From Planctomycetaceae bacterium (GTDB lineage: Bacteria > Planctomycetota > Planctomycetia > Planctomycetales > Planctomycetaceae), in contig JAGQQG010000010.1 in the NCBI GenBank assembly GCA_020426325.1, positions 1-64,000 of the forward strand: a stretch of DNA of 64,000 bases, read 5' to 3'. Of the stretch, positions 36,538 through 45,856 are shown one piece after another. Position numbers and translations under genes: made by a program. The notes under the pieces are model-generated. The model made no database searches. It saw only the letters and a list, made by a program, of their open reading frames with translations, and had not been told where the DNA came from. The number at the start of each line of letters is the position of its first letter. The stretch's first letter is position 1.

Positions 36538-36949
36538 GGTCAGGGCTTTCTGTGGTGGTCCGGATGAACGAGTGGGGCTGATGACCCTCAAGCACACTGG
36601 TTCGGTGTGCACATTCGAGTATCCCAGCCGCGAGGCAGGCAAACAAGGATCAAGTTGAGAAGATTCGACGAACTCCGTTTCGACGATCCTCTGGAAGCAT
36701 CACACTCCTTGTTCCGACACCTGATGATTATTTGCGACAAGAACAATCCAATTCAGATCGTCTGAAGTTTCATGAATGTTTCTGTGTGTAAGGCAACAGA
36801 GTTCGAGAGGATGCCGGTCGGCACCGCCGATTCGACTGTGTTGCCAAGACGACAGACGCTCAATGTTGTAGACTCAAGTCTACTGAAGATACTCCGATCG
36901 GATGGTTCGCCATTTCATGTTTCGCCTTACGTTCATCAGGAGAGTCGGC
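36538..36949. other. Intergenic divergent promoter region
   Basis: About 410 bases between the secreted coiled-coil gene (leftward) and the FG-GAP gene (rightward). No clear -35/-10 pair, sigma-54 site or operator was found. Confidence 0.35.
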
Positions 36950-38101
36950 ATGCTCCGAGAGTTGACTGCAATGACTGTTTTGTTGATCTCATCAACCATC
37001 GCTACGGCAGACCACCCGCTGCCGTTCACCGTCAAGCTGCTCACCGTTGATGCCAACGAGGGGTGTGACATTGCGGACGTGGACAATGATGGCAAGCTGG
37101 ATGTTATTGCGGGGCGGAACTGGTTTCGGAATGGGGAGTGGGTCGCGCGGCCAGTGCGGCAGATCAATGACTGGAACGGATACGTCGAATCGAATGGCGA
37201 CTTTGCGTATGACGTGAACGGTGACGGGTGGGTTGATGTGATTGCAGGGATGTTCATTCCGACGAAGGTGCACTGGTATCAGAATCCGGGTGCGGAGGGC
37301 CTCAAGCTCGGACAGATGTGGCAGGAGCATGAACTGGTGGATACCGGACTGTCACAGAACGAGGCGAGCTTTCTGCGTGACTTTGACGGCGATGGCAAGC
37401 CGGAATGGATCAGCGACTCGTGGAACAAGGACAACCCGCTCTATGTTTGGACTCTCAAGACGGGTGATGAAGCCGAGTTAGTGCGGCATCTTATCGGGGA
37501 GAAGGGCAACGGACACGGCATGGGCTTTGGCGACATCAACAACGATGGACGCGAGGACATCCTCGTCGGCAATGGTTGGCACGAGCGACCGGAAGGCAAC
37601 CCGTTCGAGGAGCCGTGGATATTTCATGCTGACTGGGAACTGCATGCGAGCTGTCCGGTGCATGTGCGGGACGTCGATGGCGACGGAGTGAACGACCTCG
37701 TCTGGGGCAAGGGGCATGATTACGGCTTGATGCTCTGGCGGGGTCGCGGGTCAGCTGAGGATGGCAAGCTGCAGTTCGAGGAGCAGCTCATTGATGACTC
37801 CTTCTCACAGCCGCACGCGGTCGAGTTCGCTGACCTGAATGGCGATGGCCAGGACGAGTTGATCACCGGCAAACGCGTGCGTGCCCACAACGGCGGCGAC
37901 CCCGGTGGGGCGGAACCGCCGATTGTCTGTTACTACACATGGAATGCCGATCAAGACAGGTACGATCGGCACGTCATCGAAGATGGACACGTCGGCATCG
38001 GCCTGCAGATTCGCACGGCTGACATCGACGGCGATGGAGACACGGACATCGTCGTGGCGGGCAAGGACGGAACTCAGGTTCTGTTCAACGGATTGAAGTA
38101 A
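36950..38101 (+). CDS. Secreted FG-GAP/VCBS beta-propeller protein
   Basis: 383 residues from the ATG at 36950, which has AGGAG eight bases upstream; an in-frame ATG 48 bases earlier lacks one. The signal peptide is MLRELTAMTVLLISSTIA, cleaved near ATADH. Seven calcium-binding D-x-D/N-x-D-G loops are visible: DVDNDGKLDV, DVNGDGWVDV, DFDGDGKPEW, DINNDGREDI, DVDGDGVNDL, DLNGDGQDEL and DIDGDGDTDI. Together they predict a seven-bladed propeller. Such exported proteins often bind polysaccharide or other proteins at the surface. An inverted-repeat pair follows at 38106-38236. Confidence 0.9.
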   Translation: MLRELTAMTVLLISSTIATADHPLPFTVKLLTVDANEGCDIADVDNDGKLDVIAGRNWFRNGEWVARPVRQINDWNGYVESNGDFAYDVNGDGWVDVIAGMFIPTKVHWYQNPGAEGLKLGQMWQEHELVDTGLSQNEASFLRDFDGDGKPEWISDSWNKDNPLYVWTLKTGDEAELVRHLIGEKGNGHGMGFGDINNDGREDILVGNGWHERPEGNPFEEPWIFHADWELHASCPVHVRDVDGDGVNDLVWGKGHDYGLMLWRGRGSAEDGKLQFEEQLIDDSFSQPHAVEFADLNGDGQDELITGKRVRAHNGGDPGGAEPPIVCYYTWNADQDRYDRHVIEDGHVGIGLQIRTADIDGDGDTDIVVAGKDGTQVLFNGLK

Positions 38102-38105
38102 GTCC

Positions 38106-38236
38106 GGCGAGCGGGGGACGTGAGTCCCCTGTCGGTTGGGCGTACCTCTGTGAACTCATCGATATGGGGTGAGTGTTGGTCTCCGGAATCTCAATGAGCA
38201 ACCAGTGAAACAAGGGACTGACGTCCCCCGCTCGCC
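38106..38236. repeat. Inverted-repeat pair (GGCGAGCGGGGGAC family)
   Basis: GGCGAGCGGGGGACGTGAGTCCC at 38106-38128 is mirrored on the other strand at 38214-38236 (GACGTCCCCCGCTCGCC), differing by one base. About 85 bases lie between the arms. It separates the FG-GAP and apbE genes and is likely a dispersed genomic repeat or a large hairpin in the transcript. Confidence 0.75.
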
Positions 38237-38242
38237 AATCTT

Positions 38243-39349
38243 ATGACCTCGCCTTCTTCCAACCGGCGTGAATTTCTGACCGGACGTGCTGTGCGGCAGC
38301 AGGTTGAGGCGGCGGGGGATGTGCTCGCCGATGCGATCGTGGAAGCAGGTGAGCATCGACCCGAGCCGGTCGGTCACGACACGATCCGCCTCGAAACGCA
38401 TGCGATGGGCTGCCCATGGTCCGTCGTCATGAATCCGGGGCAGCCGCGGCAGGTGATGACGGCCAGCGAAGCACTCGACATTGTCCATCAACTCGAAGAC
38501 CAGATGACGGTCTACCGGGACGACAGTGAATTGCAGCGAATCAACTTCGCAGCACATGAGTCGCCACAGTCGGTCGAAGCTGAATTGTACAAACTGCTCA
38601 AGCAATGCATGGCCATCAGCGCGGCGACCGAGGGGGCATTTGACCCCACCTCAGGTCCTCTCATTCGGCTGTGGAAGGCCTGTCGTAACGAGGCCCGCGT
38701 ACCGACGGATGAGGAAGTGTGCGACACGATGAAACGCGTCGGCATGGGACGTGTTATGTTTGATGACGCGACTGAGAGTGTGTCATTTCCTTCCGAGGGA
38801 TACGGATTCGATCTGGGGGCGATCGGCAAGGGGTACGCCATCGACCGGGCAGCGCAGCATCTACGTCGGGAGGGGATCGATGATTTCCTGATTCACGGGG
38901 GATTCAGCAGTTTACGAGCCGTGGGTGATCATCATGGTCAGGGAGGCTGGCCGGTCGGGATCAAGAATCCATTGTTCACCGAAAAGCGATACGCGACCGT
39001 GCTGCTGGCCGATCAGGCCATGTCGACAAGCGGCTCAAACATTCAGTACTTCCGTCACGAGGGAAGACGGTATGGCCATATTCTCGATCCACGAACCGGC
39101 TGGCCGGCGGAAGGACTGCTTTCCGTGACGGTCCTCGCCCCCACGGCTGCGGAAGCGGATGCCCTCTCGACCGCTTTCTATGTCATGGGACTCGAAAAGG
39201 CTGCCGAGTATTGCCATAATCGACCAGAGATCGGTGCGATCCTCGTTCCGATACCACAAGGCGGGGCCAAGCTCGCCCCAGTGGTGTTGAACATACCACG
39301 AGATCGCCTGTTCTTCGTCGATCCGCCGGTTACGACCGATCAGGTCTGA
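38243..39349 (+). CDS. apbE: FAD:protein FMN transferase (ApbE family)
   Basis: 368 residues. NRREFLTGR at the start resembles a Tat motif but lacks a following hydrophobic stretch, so export is uncertain. The ApbE core is clear: HAMGCPWSVV, LEDQMTVYRDDSELQRIN, GAFDPTSGPLIRLW, FDLGAIGKGYAIDRA (flavin-binding), HGGFSS and STSGSNIQYF, then YGHILDPRTGWPA (metal and substrate site). ApbE attaches FMN to a threonine of target proteins such as Nqr/Rnf subunits. No such target is nearby. It is followed 42 bp later by the DoxX gene. Confidence 0.92.
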   Translation: MTSPSSNRREFLTGRAVRQQVEAAGDVLADAIVEAGEHRPEPVGHDTIRLETHAMGCPWSVVMNPGQPRQVMTASEALDIVHQLEDQMTVYRDDSELQRINFAAHESPQSVEAELYKLLKQCMAISAATEGAFDPTSGPLIRLWKACRNEARVPTDEEVCDTMKRVGMGRVMFDDATESVSFPSEGYGFDLGAIGKGYAIDRAAQHLRREGIDDFLIHGGFSSLRAVGDHHGQGGWPVGIKNPLFTEKRYATVLLADQAMSTSGSNIQYFRHEGRRYGHILDPRTGWPAEGLLSVTVLAPTAAEADALSTAFYVMGLEKAAEYCHNRPEIGAILVPIPQGGAKLAPVVLNIPRDRLFFVDPPVTTDQV

Positions 39350-39391
39350 CCCCTCCCACTCCAACCTCGTCTGCCTCCCAAGGATTTGTCT

Positions 39392-40681
39392 GTGAGAGAC
39401 CTGCGTCACGTTTCGATTGTTGCCGTCCTGCTGCTCGTGCTGCTGCGGATCTCCATTGGCTGGCAGTTTCTTTACGAAGGCCTCTGGAAGTATCAGACGC
39501 TGAGTACGCCCAAGCCATGGACGGCTGAGGGATATCTCAGAAATGCTCAAGGGCCTTTCCGGGATCACTTTCGAGGGATGACGGGCGACCCCGATGACCT
39601 CAACTGGTTGGATTATGATCGGATGAGCGAGCGATGGGACCGCTGGCGCGATCAGTTCGCATTCCACTATGGACTCAACGAGGATCAATTGAAACGGGTC
39701 AATGGTCTGCTGGACGGTCCGTCACGGCATGCCGAGAAGCTCGACGCCCTACCGGCCAGCGTGCCCCTCAATGATCCTCAAACCAGTATTGATAAACAGC
39801 TGGCCAACATTGTCTCTTACGATGCAGAGAAGCAACTGCTCCTCGCTGATGCCAGTACGCCTCTGCTACCGTCCGAAGTGGACGAACTGCTTGCATACGT
39901 GCCGACGAAACGGGACAGCTCCGGGGAGCTTGAAGGAGGCACTGAGGAAGAACAGGCCTATTTTGTCGCTGTCGAAAAGCTGGCACAACGCTCGCAAAAA
40001 CTGAGTGCCCGTCAAAAGTTGAAGGCCCTGCTGCTGGGTGACCCGGAACGACTCGGAGCGACAGGCATTCAACGGGAGAATACAGATATCTATGTGCCTG
40101 AAATGGGGACGATCGTTGACGACGACGATTCAACAGTTCTCCTCAAGTACGGCGAAGTCCAGCGTTACAAGGACATGCTGGCTGAGTATGAAGCACAACT
40201 CGCCGAGGCGACCACCGATTATCAGCGTGACCACCTGGCGAGAGTCTGGGGCGTGATTCAACAGAAGCGGGCACAACTCGTGCAACCGGTCATTGCCCTT
40301 GAGAAGGAACTGCAATCCGATGCCACAGAACTGTTGACTCCGGACCAGCTCGCAGCCGGTGACCTGAACTGGGACAACGCCCCGATCCATCGGATCAATC
40401 AGATGACGATCTGGTCGCTGCTGATCCTCGGCGGGCTGCTGATCGTCGGGCTGTTCACCCCGCTCGCTGCGATTGCCGGTGCAGGCATGCTGATGATGTT
40501 CTATCTCGCAATGCCTCCCTTCCCCGGAGTTCCGGAAACTCCCGGACCTGAACACTCGCTGATCGTGAACAAGAATCTCATCGAAGCGGTCGCATTGCTT
40601 GCGATCGCCTTCATCCCGACCGGTCGCTGGTTCGGCCTCGATGGTCTCTACTCGCGAATCTTCGGCGGCGACTACGATTGA
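39392..40681 (+). CDS. DoxX-family membrane protein with large soluble insert
   Basis: 429 residues from the GTG at 39392, seven bases after AAGGA; a TTG 6 bases earlier is too close. The first helix (VSIVAVLLLVLLRISIGWQFLYEGLWK, in parts) and the last helices (MTIWSLLILGGLLIVGLFTPLAA, then GAGMLMMFYLAMPPF and LIEAVALLAIAFIP) match DoxX. Between them about 310 hydrophilic residues with coiled-coil character are inserted, giving three times the usual family length. DoxX proteins are small inner-membrane proteins linked to quinone or redox functions. The insert probably lies on one side as a domain of its own. Confidence 0.8.
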   Translation: MRDLRHVSIVAVLLLVLLRISIGWQFLYEGLWKYQTLSTPKPWTAEGYLRNAQGPFRDHFRGMTGDPDDLNWLDYDRMSERWDRWRDQFAFHYGLNEDQLKRVNGLLDGPSRHAEKLDALPASVPLNDPQTSIDKQLANIVSYDAEKQLLLADASTPLLPSEVDELLAYVPTKRDSSGELEGGTEEEQAYFVAVEKLAQRSQKLSARQKLKALLLGDPERLGATGIQRENTDIYVPEMGTIVDDDDSTVLLKYGEVQRYKDMLAEYEAQLAEATTDYQRDHLARVWGVIQQKRAQLVQPVIALEKELQSDATELLTPDQLAAGDLNWDNAPIHRINQMTIWSLLILGGLLIVGLFTPLAAIAGAGMLMMFYLAMPPFPGVPETPGPEHSLIVNKNLIEAVALLAIAFIPTGRWFGLDGLYSRIFGGDYD

Positions 40682-40782
40682 CACAAAAGCAAGGCCTCGA
40701 CCGAGTGCTCTCCGGCGCTATAGTGGAAATATCGGGATCGTTCTTTTCCCCTGTTTTCCCCACTATTCTTATGGAGATCACT

Positions 40783-41409
40783 ATGTCTCGAATCTTCCTC
40801 TGGGGTCTCGTGACCCTGATGACAACTGCATCCGTGGCTTTCGCCGAGAGCGTTCAGCTCAGCAATGGCGACGTGCTTCAAGGCCAAGTCGTTTCTCTCG
40901 ATGATCAGCGGCTCGTTCTCAAAAGCGATGTTCTGGGCGAACTGACGATCAAGCGATCAGAGGTCGAAAGCATTCACCTGGGAAACAGTCACACCCCGTT
41001 TCAAACTCCCCAAACTGGAACGGAAAGCAAGCCGCTAATCGATCAGCAGGAAGGCAACACCAATCTGCCCCCCGTTTCTGATCTTGCTTTGCTCTCGCTG
41101 AAGCTGGACGACACTTCGTCGCTACTGAATCAACTCCCGAAACTCATGCCCCTTCTCGAGAATCCGGACGTGCAGAAGCACTTTCAGAGAAACCTTGAAG
41201 GCATCCTCTCCGGTGAATTGGATCTTCAAGACATCCAAAAGCAGGCACAGGACGCTCGCGATCTGATGCGTGGCTACGAGAAAGAGCTCGGCCCGAATGC
41301 CGAGGTCGTCGAGGGTTACCTGGACATTCTGGACAGTTTCATCAACCAGGCGGGACGTCCAGGGCAGACTCTACCAGAAGTCGAATCTGGATCTGATCAG
41401 GTGCAGTAG
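40783..41409 (+). CDS. Exported protein with LSm-like N-terminal motif
   Basis: 208 residues from the ATG at 40783, with GGAG eight bases upstream. The signal peptide spans about 1-20 (cleavage near AFAESV). Residues 21-65 read SVQLSNGDVLQGQVVSLDDQ, then RLVLKSDVLGELTIKRSEV. This is a five-stranded small-barrel pattern seen in many planctomycete exported proteins with an NGD-x-L-x-G motif. The rest is helical and charged (LNQLPKLMPLLENPDVQKHF, then ILSGELDLQDIQKQA). Function unknown. Confidence 0.75.
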   Translation: MSRIFLWGLVTLMTTASVAFAESVQLSNGDVLQGQVVSLDDQRLVLKSDVLGELTIKRSEVESIHLGNSHTPFQTPQTGTESKPLIDQQEGNTNLPPVSDLALLSLKLDDTSSLLNQLPKLMPLLENPDVQKHFQRNLEGILSGELDLQDIQKQAQDARDLMRGYEKELGPNAEVVEGYLDILDSFINQAGRPGQTLPEVESGSDQVQ

Positions 41410-41507
41410 CCTCCGACCTCGCTTTGTTTTCTGAAAAGCTGCTGATGGAAAGTCGCGTGGCGTACACGTGACGGACTTGTCAACGCCTGCGACAATCATC
41501 ACCATCC

Positions 41508-41537
41508 ACAGCCCTCGGAGTTTTGCCCGGGGGCTGT
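41508..41537 (+). other. Stem-loop in the ychF-like leader
   Basis: ACAGCCCTCGG pairs with CCGGGGGCTGT around a short loop containing TTTT. No T-run follows, so it is not a standard terminator. It lies 48 bases before the ATG at 41586. Confidence 0.4.
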
Positions 41538-41585
41538 CGGTCTTCCCGAGCAGACAGATTCAGAAAAATCGAGGCGGAATTCATC

Positions 41586-42617
41586 ATGCGGATCGGCATC
41601 GTAGGTTACCAGGGAACCGGTAAAAGCACGGTCTTCGAATTGTTAACCGGGGTGAAGCCGGACATCGCGAAGGCCCATCAGGGACAGGTGGGCATTGCCA
41701 TCGTGCCGGATGAACGGTTCGACAAACTGGTTGAGCTTTACCACCCGAAGAAAGAAACGCCGGCCCGCATCGAACTCTTCGACACACCGGGCCTCAGCCG
41801 CGATGACCAAAGCAGCAACGCTCAACGTCTGGGGGTGATCCGCGAGTCGGCTGCCCTCGTACAGGTTGTGGGGGCATTTTCCGGTCGAGATCCTGTCTCC
41901 GAGGTCGATGCGTTTGTGACGGATCTTGTCCTCGCCGATCTTCAGGTCGTGTCCAACCGGATTGAACGGCTGAAGAAGGACATCACCAAACCACTCCCCA
42001 ATCGTGACGAACTGAAGGCCGAGTTGGAGAGTCTGCAACCTCTGGAAGCTCGATTGTCTGAAGGCGAAACACTTCACGACATGGAGTTCACTGAGGTCCA
42101 GAAGAAAGCGACGCGGTCCTTCTCGCTGCTCTCTCGCAAGCCGCACCTGGTGCTGTTAAACACGGCTGATGCAGATGTAGACACGAAGGTCGTCTCAACG
42201 CTCGAAGCCAAGGGAATGGCCGTGATTGCCGGCCCCCTCGGCCTCGAACTTGAAGTCGCACAACTCGCGGAGGATGAACGAGAGCTGTTCGCAGAAGAGA
42301 TGGGACTCGGTGAACCCTCACGCGAACGGGTGCTTCGTGCCATCTTTGAACTCACCGACATGATCACCTTCTACACATGTGACGAGAAGGAAGTGCACGC
42401 GTGGCTGCTCAAGAAGGGTTCGGACGCGGTCGAAGCAGCCGGCAGCATTCACTCAGACCTGGCACGCGGATTCATTCGCGCGGAGGTGCAGCAAGTCGCT
42501 GATCTACTGCGCCTCGGCTCAGAACGTGAGGTCAAAGCGGCCGGCCTGCATCGCACGGAAGGAAAGGACTACATCGTTCAGGACGGGGATGAACTCGTGA
42601 TCCGCTTCAACGTGTGA
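41586..42617 (+). CDS. YchF/OLA1-type GTP-binding protein
   Basis: 343 residues from the ATG at 41586; an upstream in-frame start adds 21 unlikely residues. P-loop GYQGTGKST near residues 7-15, switch-II DTPG, and a C-terminal DUF933/TGS-type domain (TDMITFYTCDEKEVHAWLLKKG, then HSDLARGFIRAEV). The family (Obg-HflX superfamily, often ATP-preferring) binds ribosomes and acts in stress response. The first half is more divergent from standard YchF than the C-terminus, and the usual NKxD motif is not obvious (LLNTADAD in its place). It may be a paralogue. Convergent with lnt, 3 bp apart. Confidence 0.85.
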   Translation: MRIGIVGYQGTGKSTVFELLTGVKPDIAKAHQGQVGIAIVPDERFDKLVELYHPKKETPARIELFDTPGLSRDDQSSNAQRLGVIRESAALVQVVGAFSGRDPVSEVDAFVTDLVLADLQVVSNRIERLKKDITKPLPNRDELKAELESLQPLEARLSEGETLHDMEFTEVQKKATRSFSLLSRKPHLVLLNTADADVDTKVVSTLEAKGMAVIAGPLGLELEVAQLAEDERELFAEEMGLGEPSRERVLRAIFELTDMITFYTCDEKEVHAWLLKKGSDAVEAAGSIHSDLARGFIRAEVQQVADLLRLGSEREVKAAGLHRTEGKDYIVQDGDELVIRFNV

Positions 42618-42620
42618 CGG

Positions 42621-44462
42621 CTATGCGGCGACGACGAGTGGCTTGGGCTTCAACGTCAAACCGGCCACTACAAGGGCCAGACAGCAGGCTGCACACACGG
42701 CCGCAAACCAGTCTCCCCAGAGGACATACAGGCTTCCTCGAGGATCGAGCGGGACAGCACCCACCATCGCGCAGTTGAGTTGCTTATAGAATCTGCCCGT
42801 CTCAGGGTCACGCATGGACGTTCGCGGGTTGCCTTCCGTCAGTCCGTCGAAATCGATGAATGCCTCGGGCTCCACGACGAGTCCGTCGCCGTCGATGATC
42901 GCAGAGATCCCCGTGTTGACCGCTCGCACCATCGGCGTCCGCGTTTCGATCGTGCGGAAGCGTGCGGTGATGAGATGCTGATCCAACTCACTCGATCCGT
43001 GGAACCAGCCGTCGTTGGTGAGGTTGACCAGGACGTCTGCGGGAGCCCCATTGCGACCGGAAACCTCGACGACTTGCCGGACGAGGTGGGGCACCGTGTC
43101 CTCGAAGCAGATGAGCGGTGCGTATCGCCATTCGCCATCGTCGAAGAACTTCATCGACTCGCCTGCCTGGATCCCGAAGTCGTCCCCGAACGGGGTCAAG
43201 CTCTGGAGCCAGGGAAGCGACTCACGCAACGGGATGTACTCGCCAAAGGGCACGCGATGCACTTTGTCGTATCGTGAAGTGATCCCGTTTTCCGGGACGA
43301 TGAAGGCTGCCGAGTTGTAATGCGAAAGCGAGCCCGGCTGCGCCTCGATCGCATCCAGTCCGATGATGGCCGCTGCATTCGCCTCTTCAGCAAGATCGCC
43401 AAGGACTTCCACCACCTGCCGGTCGTGCCAGCTGGCCAGGGGAATCTCAGGATGGACCTGCTTCAACTGTTCGTCCGTCATGCCAGCAGCATGTTGAAAC
43501 AGCCGATAGCGGAACATGGTCTCCGGCCAGACGACAAGATCGGGCTGATGCTTGACAGCCTGCCCCGTGAGGTAGCGGTGCATTTTGAAGATCTCTCCCC
43601 ACTGATCGGGATCATGCTTGAGAGATGTCGTGTAGTTCCCCTGAATCAGGGCAACTCGTGGTCCCGTCGTGAACTCGGCCTGCCCCCGCCTGACAAAGCC
43701 ATACGTGAGTGTTGCGATCAGCAGAGAAAGACAGACGACGACCTGCTTCCGCTGCTGCAGAAACGTGACGCTGTAGCGCTGAGGCGTGCGTTTGTCGTCA
43801 GTCGACAGGAGATGGAGCTTTGCCAGCCAATGCGAGGGCACGAGGCCTGCGATGACTGCGGATGTCAGCATCAACAGAAAGCTCACACCATACGTCCCGA
43901 ACAGATCCGCAATCTGAATCAACTCGGCCCAATGATGCTGAGTGTGACCGAGGAAGTACCAGGGAAAGCCGGTCATCAGATGAGCGCGGAGAAACTCCAG
44001 CCCGGTCCACACGACGGGGGCAGAAAGCATCAGTGGCACATGCAACCGATGCACCGCAACCCGCGTCAATCCGACGAATACAGGAAGGGAGATCCCCAGA
44101 TAGGCAGCGAGCGCAATCCACGCCGGGACCATCGCCGGATCCCCCAGACGCATCCACTGCAGAGTCGCAACCCAGCCGAGAAAGCTGGTGACCGTGAGGG
44201 CGGTGTACATCCAGCGAGTCTTACGTTCGATACGGACCAGCAGCAGGACCGGCACCAGACTGATCCAGCCGAGTGGTCCCCAGTCCAAGGGTGTGAATGA
44301 GGCCCAGCAAAGCAAGGCCGTGAGGAGTGACAGACCCCATGCTCCGCGACTTCCGGCCGGGGCGGACCGCCCTGCCCCAATGATGTCCTGCACCGACCGC
44401 TCCGGTCGAATGGACGAAGTCGACAGACGAGCCACCTTGGTTTCCATCAGCGTTGTTGTCAT
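42621..44462 (-). CDS. lnt: Apolipoprotein N-acyltransferase
   Basis: 613 residues. About seven hydrophobic segments fill the first 255 residues and one more sits at the C-terminus. Between them lies a nitrilase-fold domain with the expected Glu (VVWPETMFRYR), Lys (TSRYDKVHRVPFGEYIP) and Cys (LICFEDTVPHLV), plus VNLTNDGWFHGS. Lnt adds the third acyl chain to the N-terminal cysteine of lipoproteins in the inner membrane. It is longer than the E. coli enzyme, mainly through an N-terminal extension of about 40 polar residues. It lies 37 bp downstream of moeA on the same strand, so the two are probably co-transcribed. Confidence 0.93.
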   Translation of the reverse strand: MTTTLMETKVARLSTSSIRPERSVQDIIGAGRSAPAGSRGAWGLSLLTALLCWASFTPLDWGPLGWISLVPVLLLVRIERKTRWMYTALTVTSFLGWVATLQWMRLGDPAMVPAWIALAAYLGISLPVFVGLTRVAVHRLHVPLMLSAPVVWTGLEFLRAHLMTGFPWYFLGHTQHHWAELIQIADLFGTYGVSFLLMLTSAVIAGLVPSHWLAKLHLLSTDDKRTPQRYSVTFLQQRKQVVVCLSLLIATLTYGFVRRGQAEFTTGPRVALIQGNYTTSLKHDPDQWGEIFKMHRYLTGQAVKHQPDLVVWPETMFRYRLFQHAAGMTDEQLKQVHPEIPLASWHDRQVVEVLGDLAEEANAAAIIGLDAIEAQPGSLSHYNSAAFIVPENGITSRYDKVHRVPFGEYIPLRESLPWLQSLTPFGDDFGIQAGESMKFFDDGEWRYAPLICFEDTVPHLVRQVVEVSGRNGAPADVLVNLTNDGWFHGSSELDQHLITARFRTIETRTPMVRAVNTGISAIIDGDGLVVEPEAFIDFDGLTEGNPRTSMRDPETGRFYKQLNCAMVGAVPLDPRGSLYVLWGDWFAAVCAACCLALVVAGLTLKPKPLVVAA

Positions 44463-44499
44463 CAGCGTTCCATCCTTGGAACCAACCGGTCGAGGACTC

Positions 44500-45720
44500 T
44501 CACCACGGGATCACATCTACCTGTTCTCCCGCAGCGAATTTCCGGTCGCCTGCAGGAAACAGAATCATCGCATTCGCATTCGCCGTTGCCCGCAAGTCAA
44601 ACGATCCCTGCCAGTTCGCTGGCCGAACACACGCACAGGTATCCGTCCATTGGAGATTGGCCGGGAGGTAAGTTGGCCGGTCTCCTCGTGTCGTGTGTGC
44701 CGACTCCAGCCGGGCTTTGACTGGCTGCGGATCGGCTGGGGTGATTCCCATCAACTTCCGCAGGGCAGTCCTGACGAATAACTCGAAGCAAACCATACTG
44801 CTGACTGGATTTCCGGGCAACCCGAATATCCAGCGAGGTCGACCGTCAGGGGATCGTTCAGCGTCCAGTCGACCATACCAGACCGGCTTGCCTGGCTTCA
44901 TGTTGACCTTATGAAAGACCTGCCGGACGCCCGCAGCCACTAACTCCGAGGGAACCAGATCGAGCTTACCTGCTGAGACTCCCCCGGAAAGACAGAGGAT
45001 GTCGCATTCTAACCCCTGTGCAATCAGTGCCTTGAGATGTTCTCGCTCGTCTCGGGCGATCCCGAGTGGCCGCGTATCAGCTCCTGCCTGGGCAACTTGG
45101 GCGACCAGCATCGTCTGGTTCGAGTTGCGAATCTGCCCCGGTCCCGGCGACACATCTACGGGTACCAACTCGTCGCCGGTCGCGAGGATGCCAACCGTCG
45201 GTCGCGGCAAGACAGAGACTCGTGCCTGGCCTAATTCGGCCAGGAGCCCCATTGACGCAGCCGACAGCTGGGTGCCTGCAACGAGGACTGTTTCCCCCTT
45301 CGCCATGGAGGTCCCTTGTTGAACGATGCAGGCTCCCGGCTCAGACGACGACTGCACCGTGACGCAGTTCGCTCCCTCCTGAAAATCACACTGCTCGATC
45401 GGTACGACCGTATCTGCCCCCTCCGGCATCGGCGCGCCGGTCATGATGCGGCTCGCCTGCCCCGGCACCACCACTCGCTCCGGCACGCTGCCAGCTGTCA
45501 CCTCCTCGATGACTTGCAACGTTGCCGGGACGTGCAAAGTGTCTTCTGCCCGCACCGCAAAGCCATCCATCTGCGACTTATCAAACGGCGGAGAATCGAC
45601 GTCGCTCGCAACGTCGACCGCCAACACAAGACCACGCGCCTCAGCCAGCGACACCTCAACCATCGGTCGTGGTTCGACTTCTTGCAGAATCGCAGCGATG
45701 GCTTGGTCAACAGAAAGCAT
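44500..45720 (-). CDS. moeA: Molybdopterin molybdenumtransferase
   Basis: 406 residues, normal length for MoeA. Seen: FDKSQMDGFAVRAED (domain I), GQASRIMTGAPMPEGAD, GILATGDELVPVDVSPGPGQIRNSN, CLSGGVSAGKLDLV (MoCF_biosynth; the usual GDYD is GKLD here), and FGLPGNPVSSMVCFELFV, then the C-terminal domain IV. It inserts molybdenum into adenylated molybdopterin. The K in place of the common D next to the metal region is a modest oddity. No other moa/moe genes lie nearby. It is upstream of lnt and downstream of the glutamine amidotransferase gene. Confidence 0.93.
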   Translation of the reverse strand: MLSVDQAIAAILQEVEPRPMVEVSLAEARGLVLAVDVASDVDSPPFDKSQMDGFAVRAEDTLHVPATLQVIEEVTAGSVPERVVVPGQASRIMTGAPMPEGADTVVPIEQCDFQEGANCVTVQSSSEPGACIVQQGTSMAKGETVLVAGTQLSAASMGLLAELGQARVSVLPRPTVGILATGDELVPVDVSPGPGQIRNSNQTMLVAQVAQAGADTRPLGIARDEREHLKALIAQGLECDILCLSGGVSAGKLDLVPSELVAAGVRQVFHKVNMKPGKPVWYGRLDAERSPDGRPRWIFGLPGNPVSSMVCFELFVRTALRKLMGITPADPQPVKARLESAHTTRGDRPTYLPANLQWTDTCACVRPANWQGSFDLRATANANAMILFPAGDRKFAAGEQVDVIPW

Positions 45721-45747
45721 TGAGTGGACTTTCGTACGTCATGTGTC

Positions 45748-45855
45748 TCACCACGGAGGCACTGAGACACGGAGGTTTTCGGTTGGAAAGCATACCTCAT
45801 CCACTCGTGCCCCAACCACGGTCCACCACTCCGTGCCTCCGCGTCTCCGTGGTGA
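45748..45855. repeat. Inverted-repeat pair (CACCACGGAGGCAC family)
   Basis: TCACCACGGAGGCACTGAGACACGGAGG (in parts) at 45748-45775 is mirrored by CTCCGTGCCTCCGCGTC and TCCGTGGTGA at 45829-45854. The arms are imperfect. It lies between the trpG/pabA stop and the moeA start. The short period CACGGAG unit is a common intergenic repeat in many bacteria. Confidence 0.7.
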
Positions 45856-45856
45856 A

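Noticed and set aside
43320-44300. 326-residue plus-strand frame opposite lnt
   Set aside because: Antisense shadow of lnt; composition is Arg/His-rich as expected for shadow frames in this GC-rich DNA.
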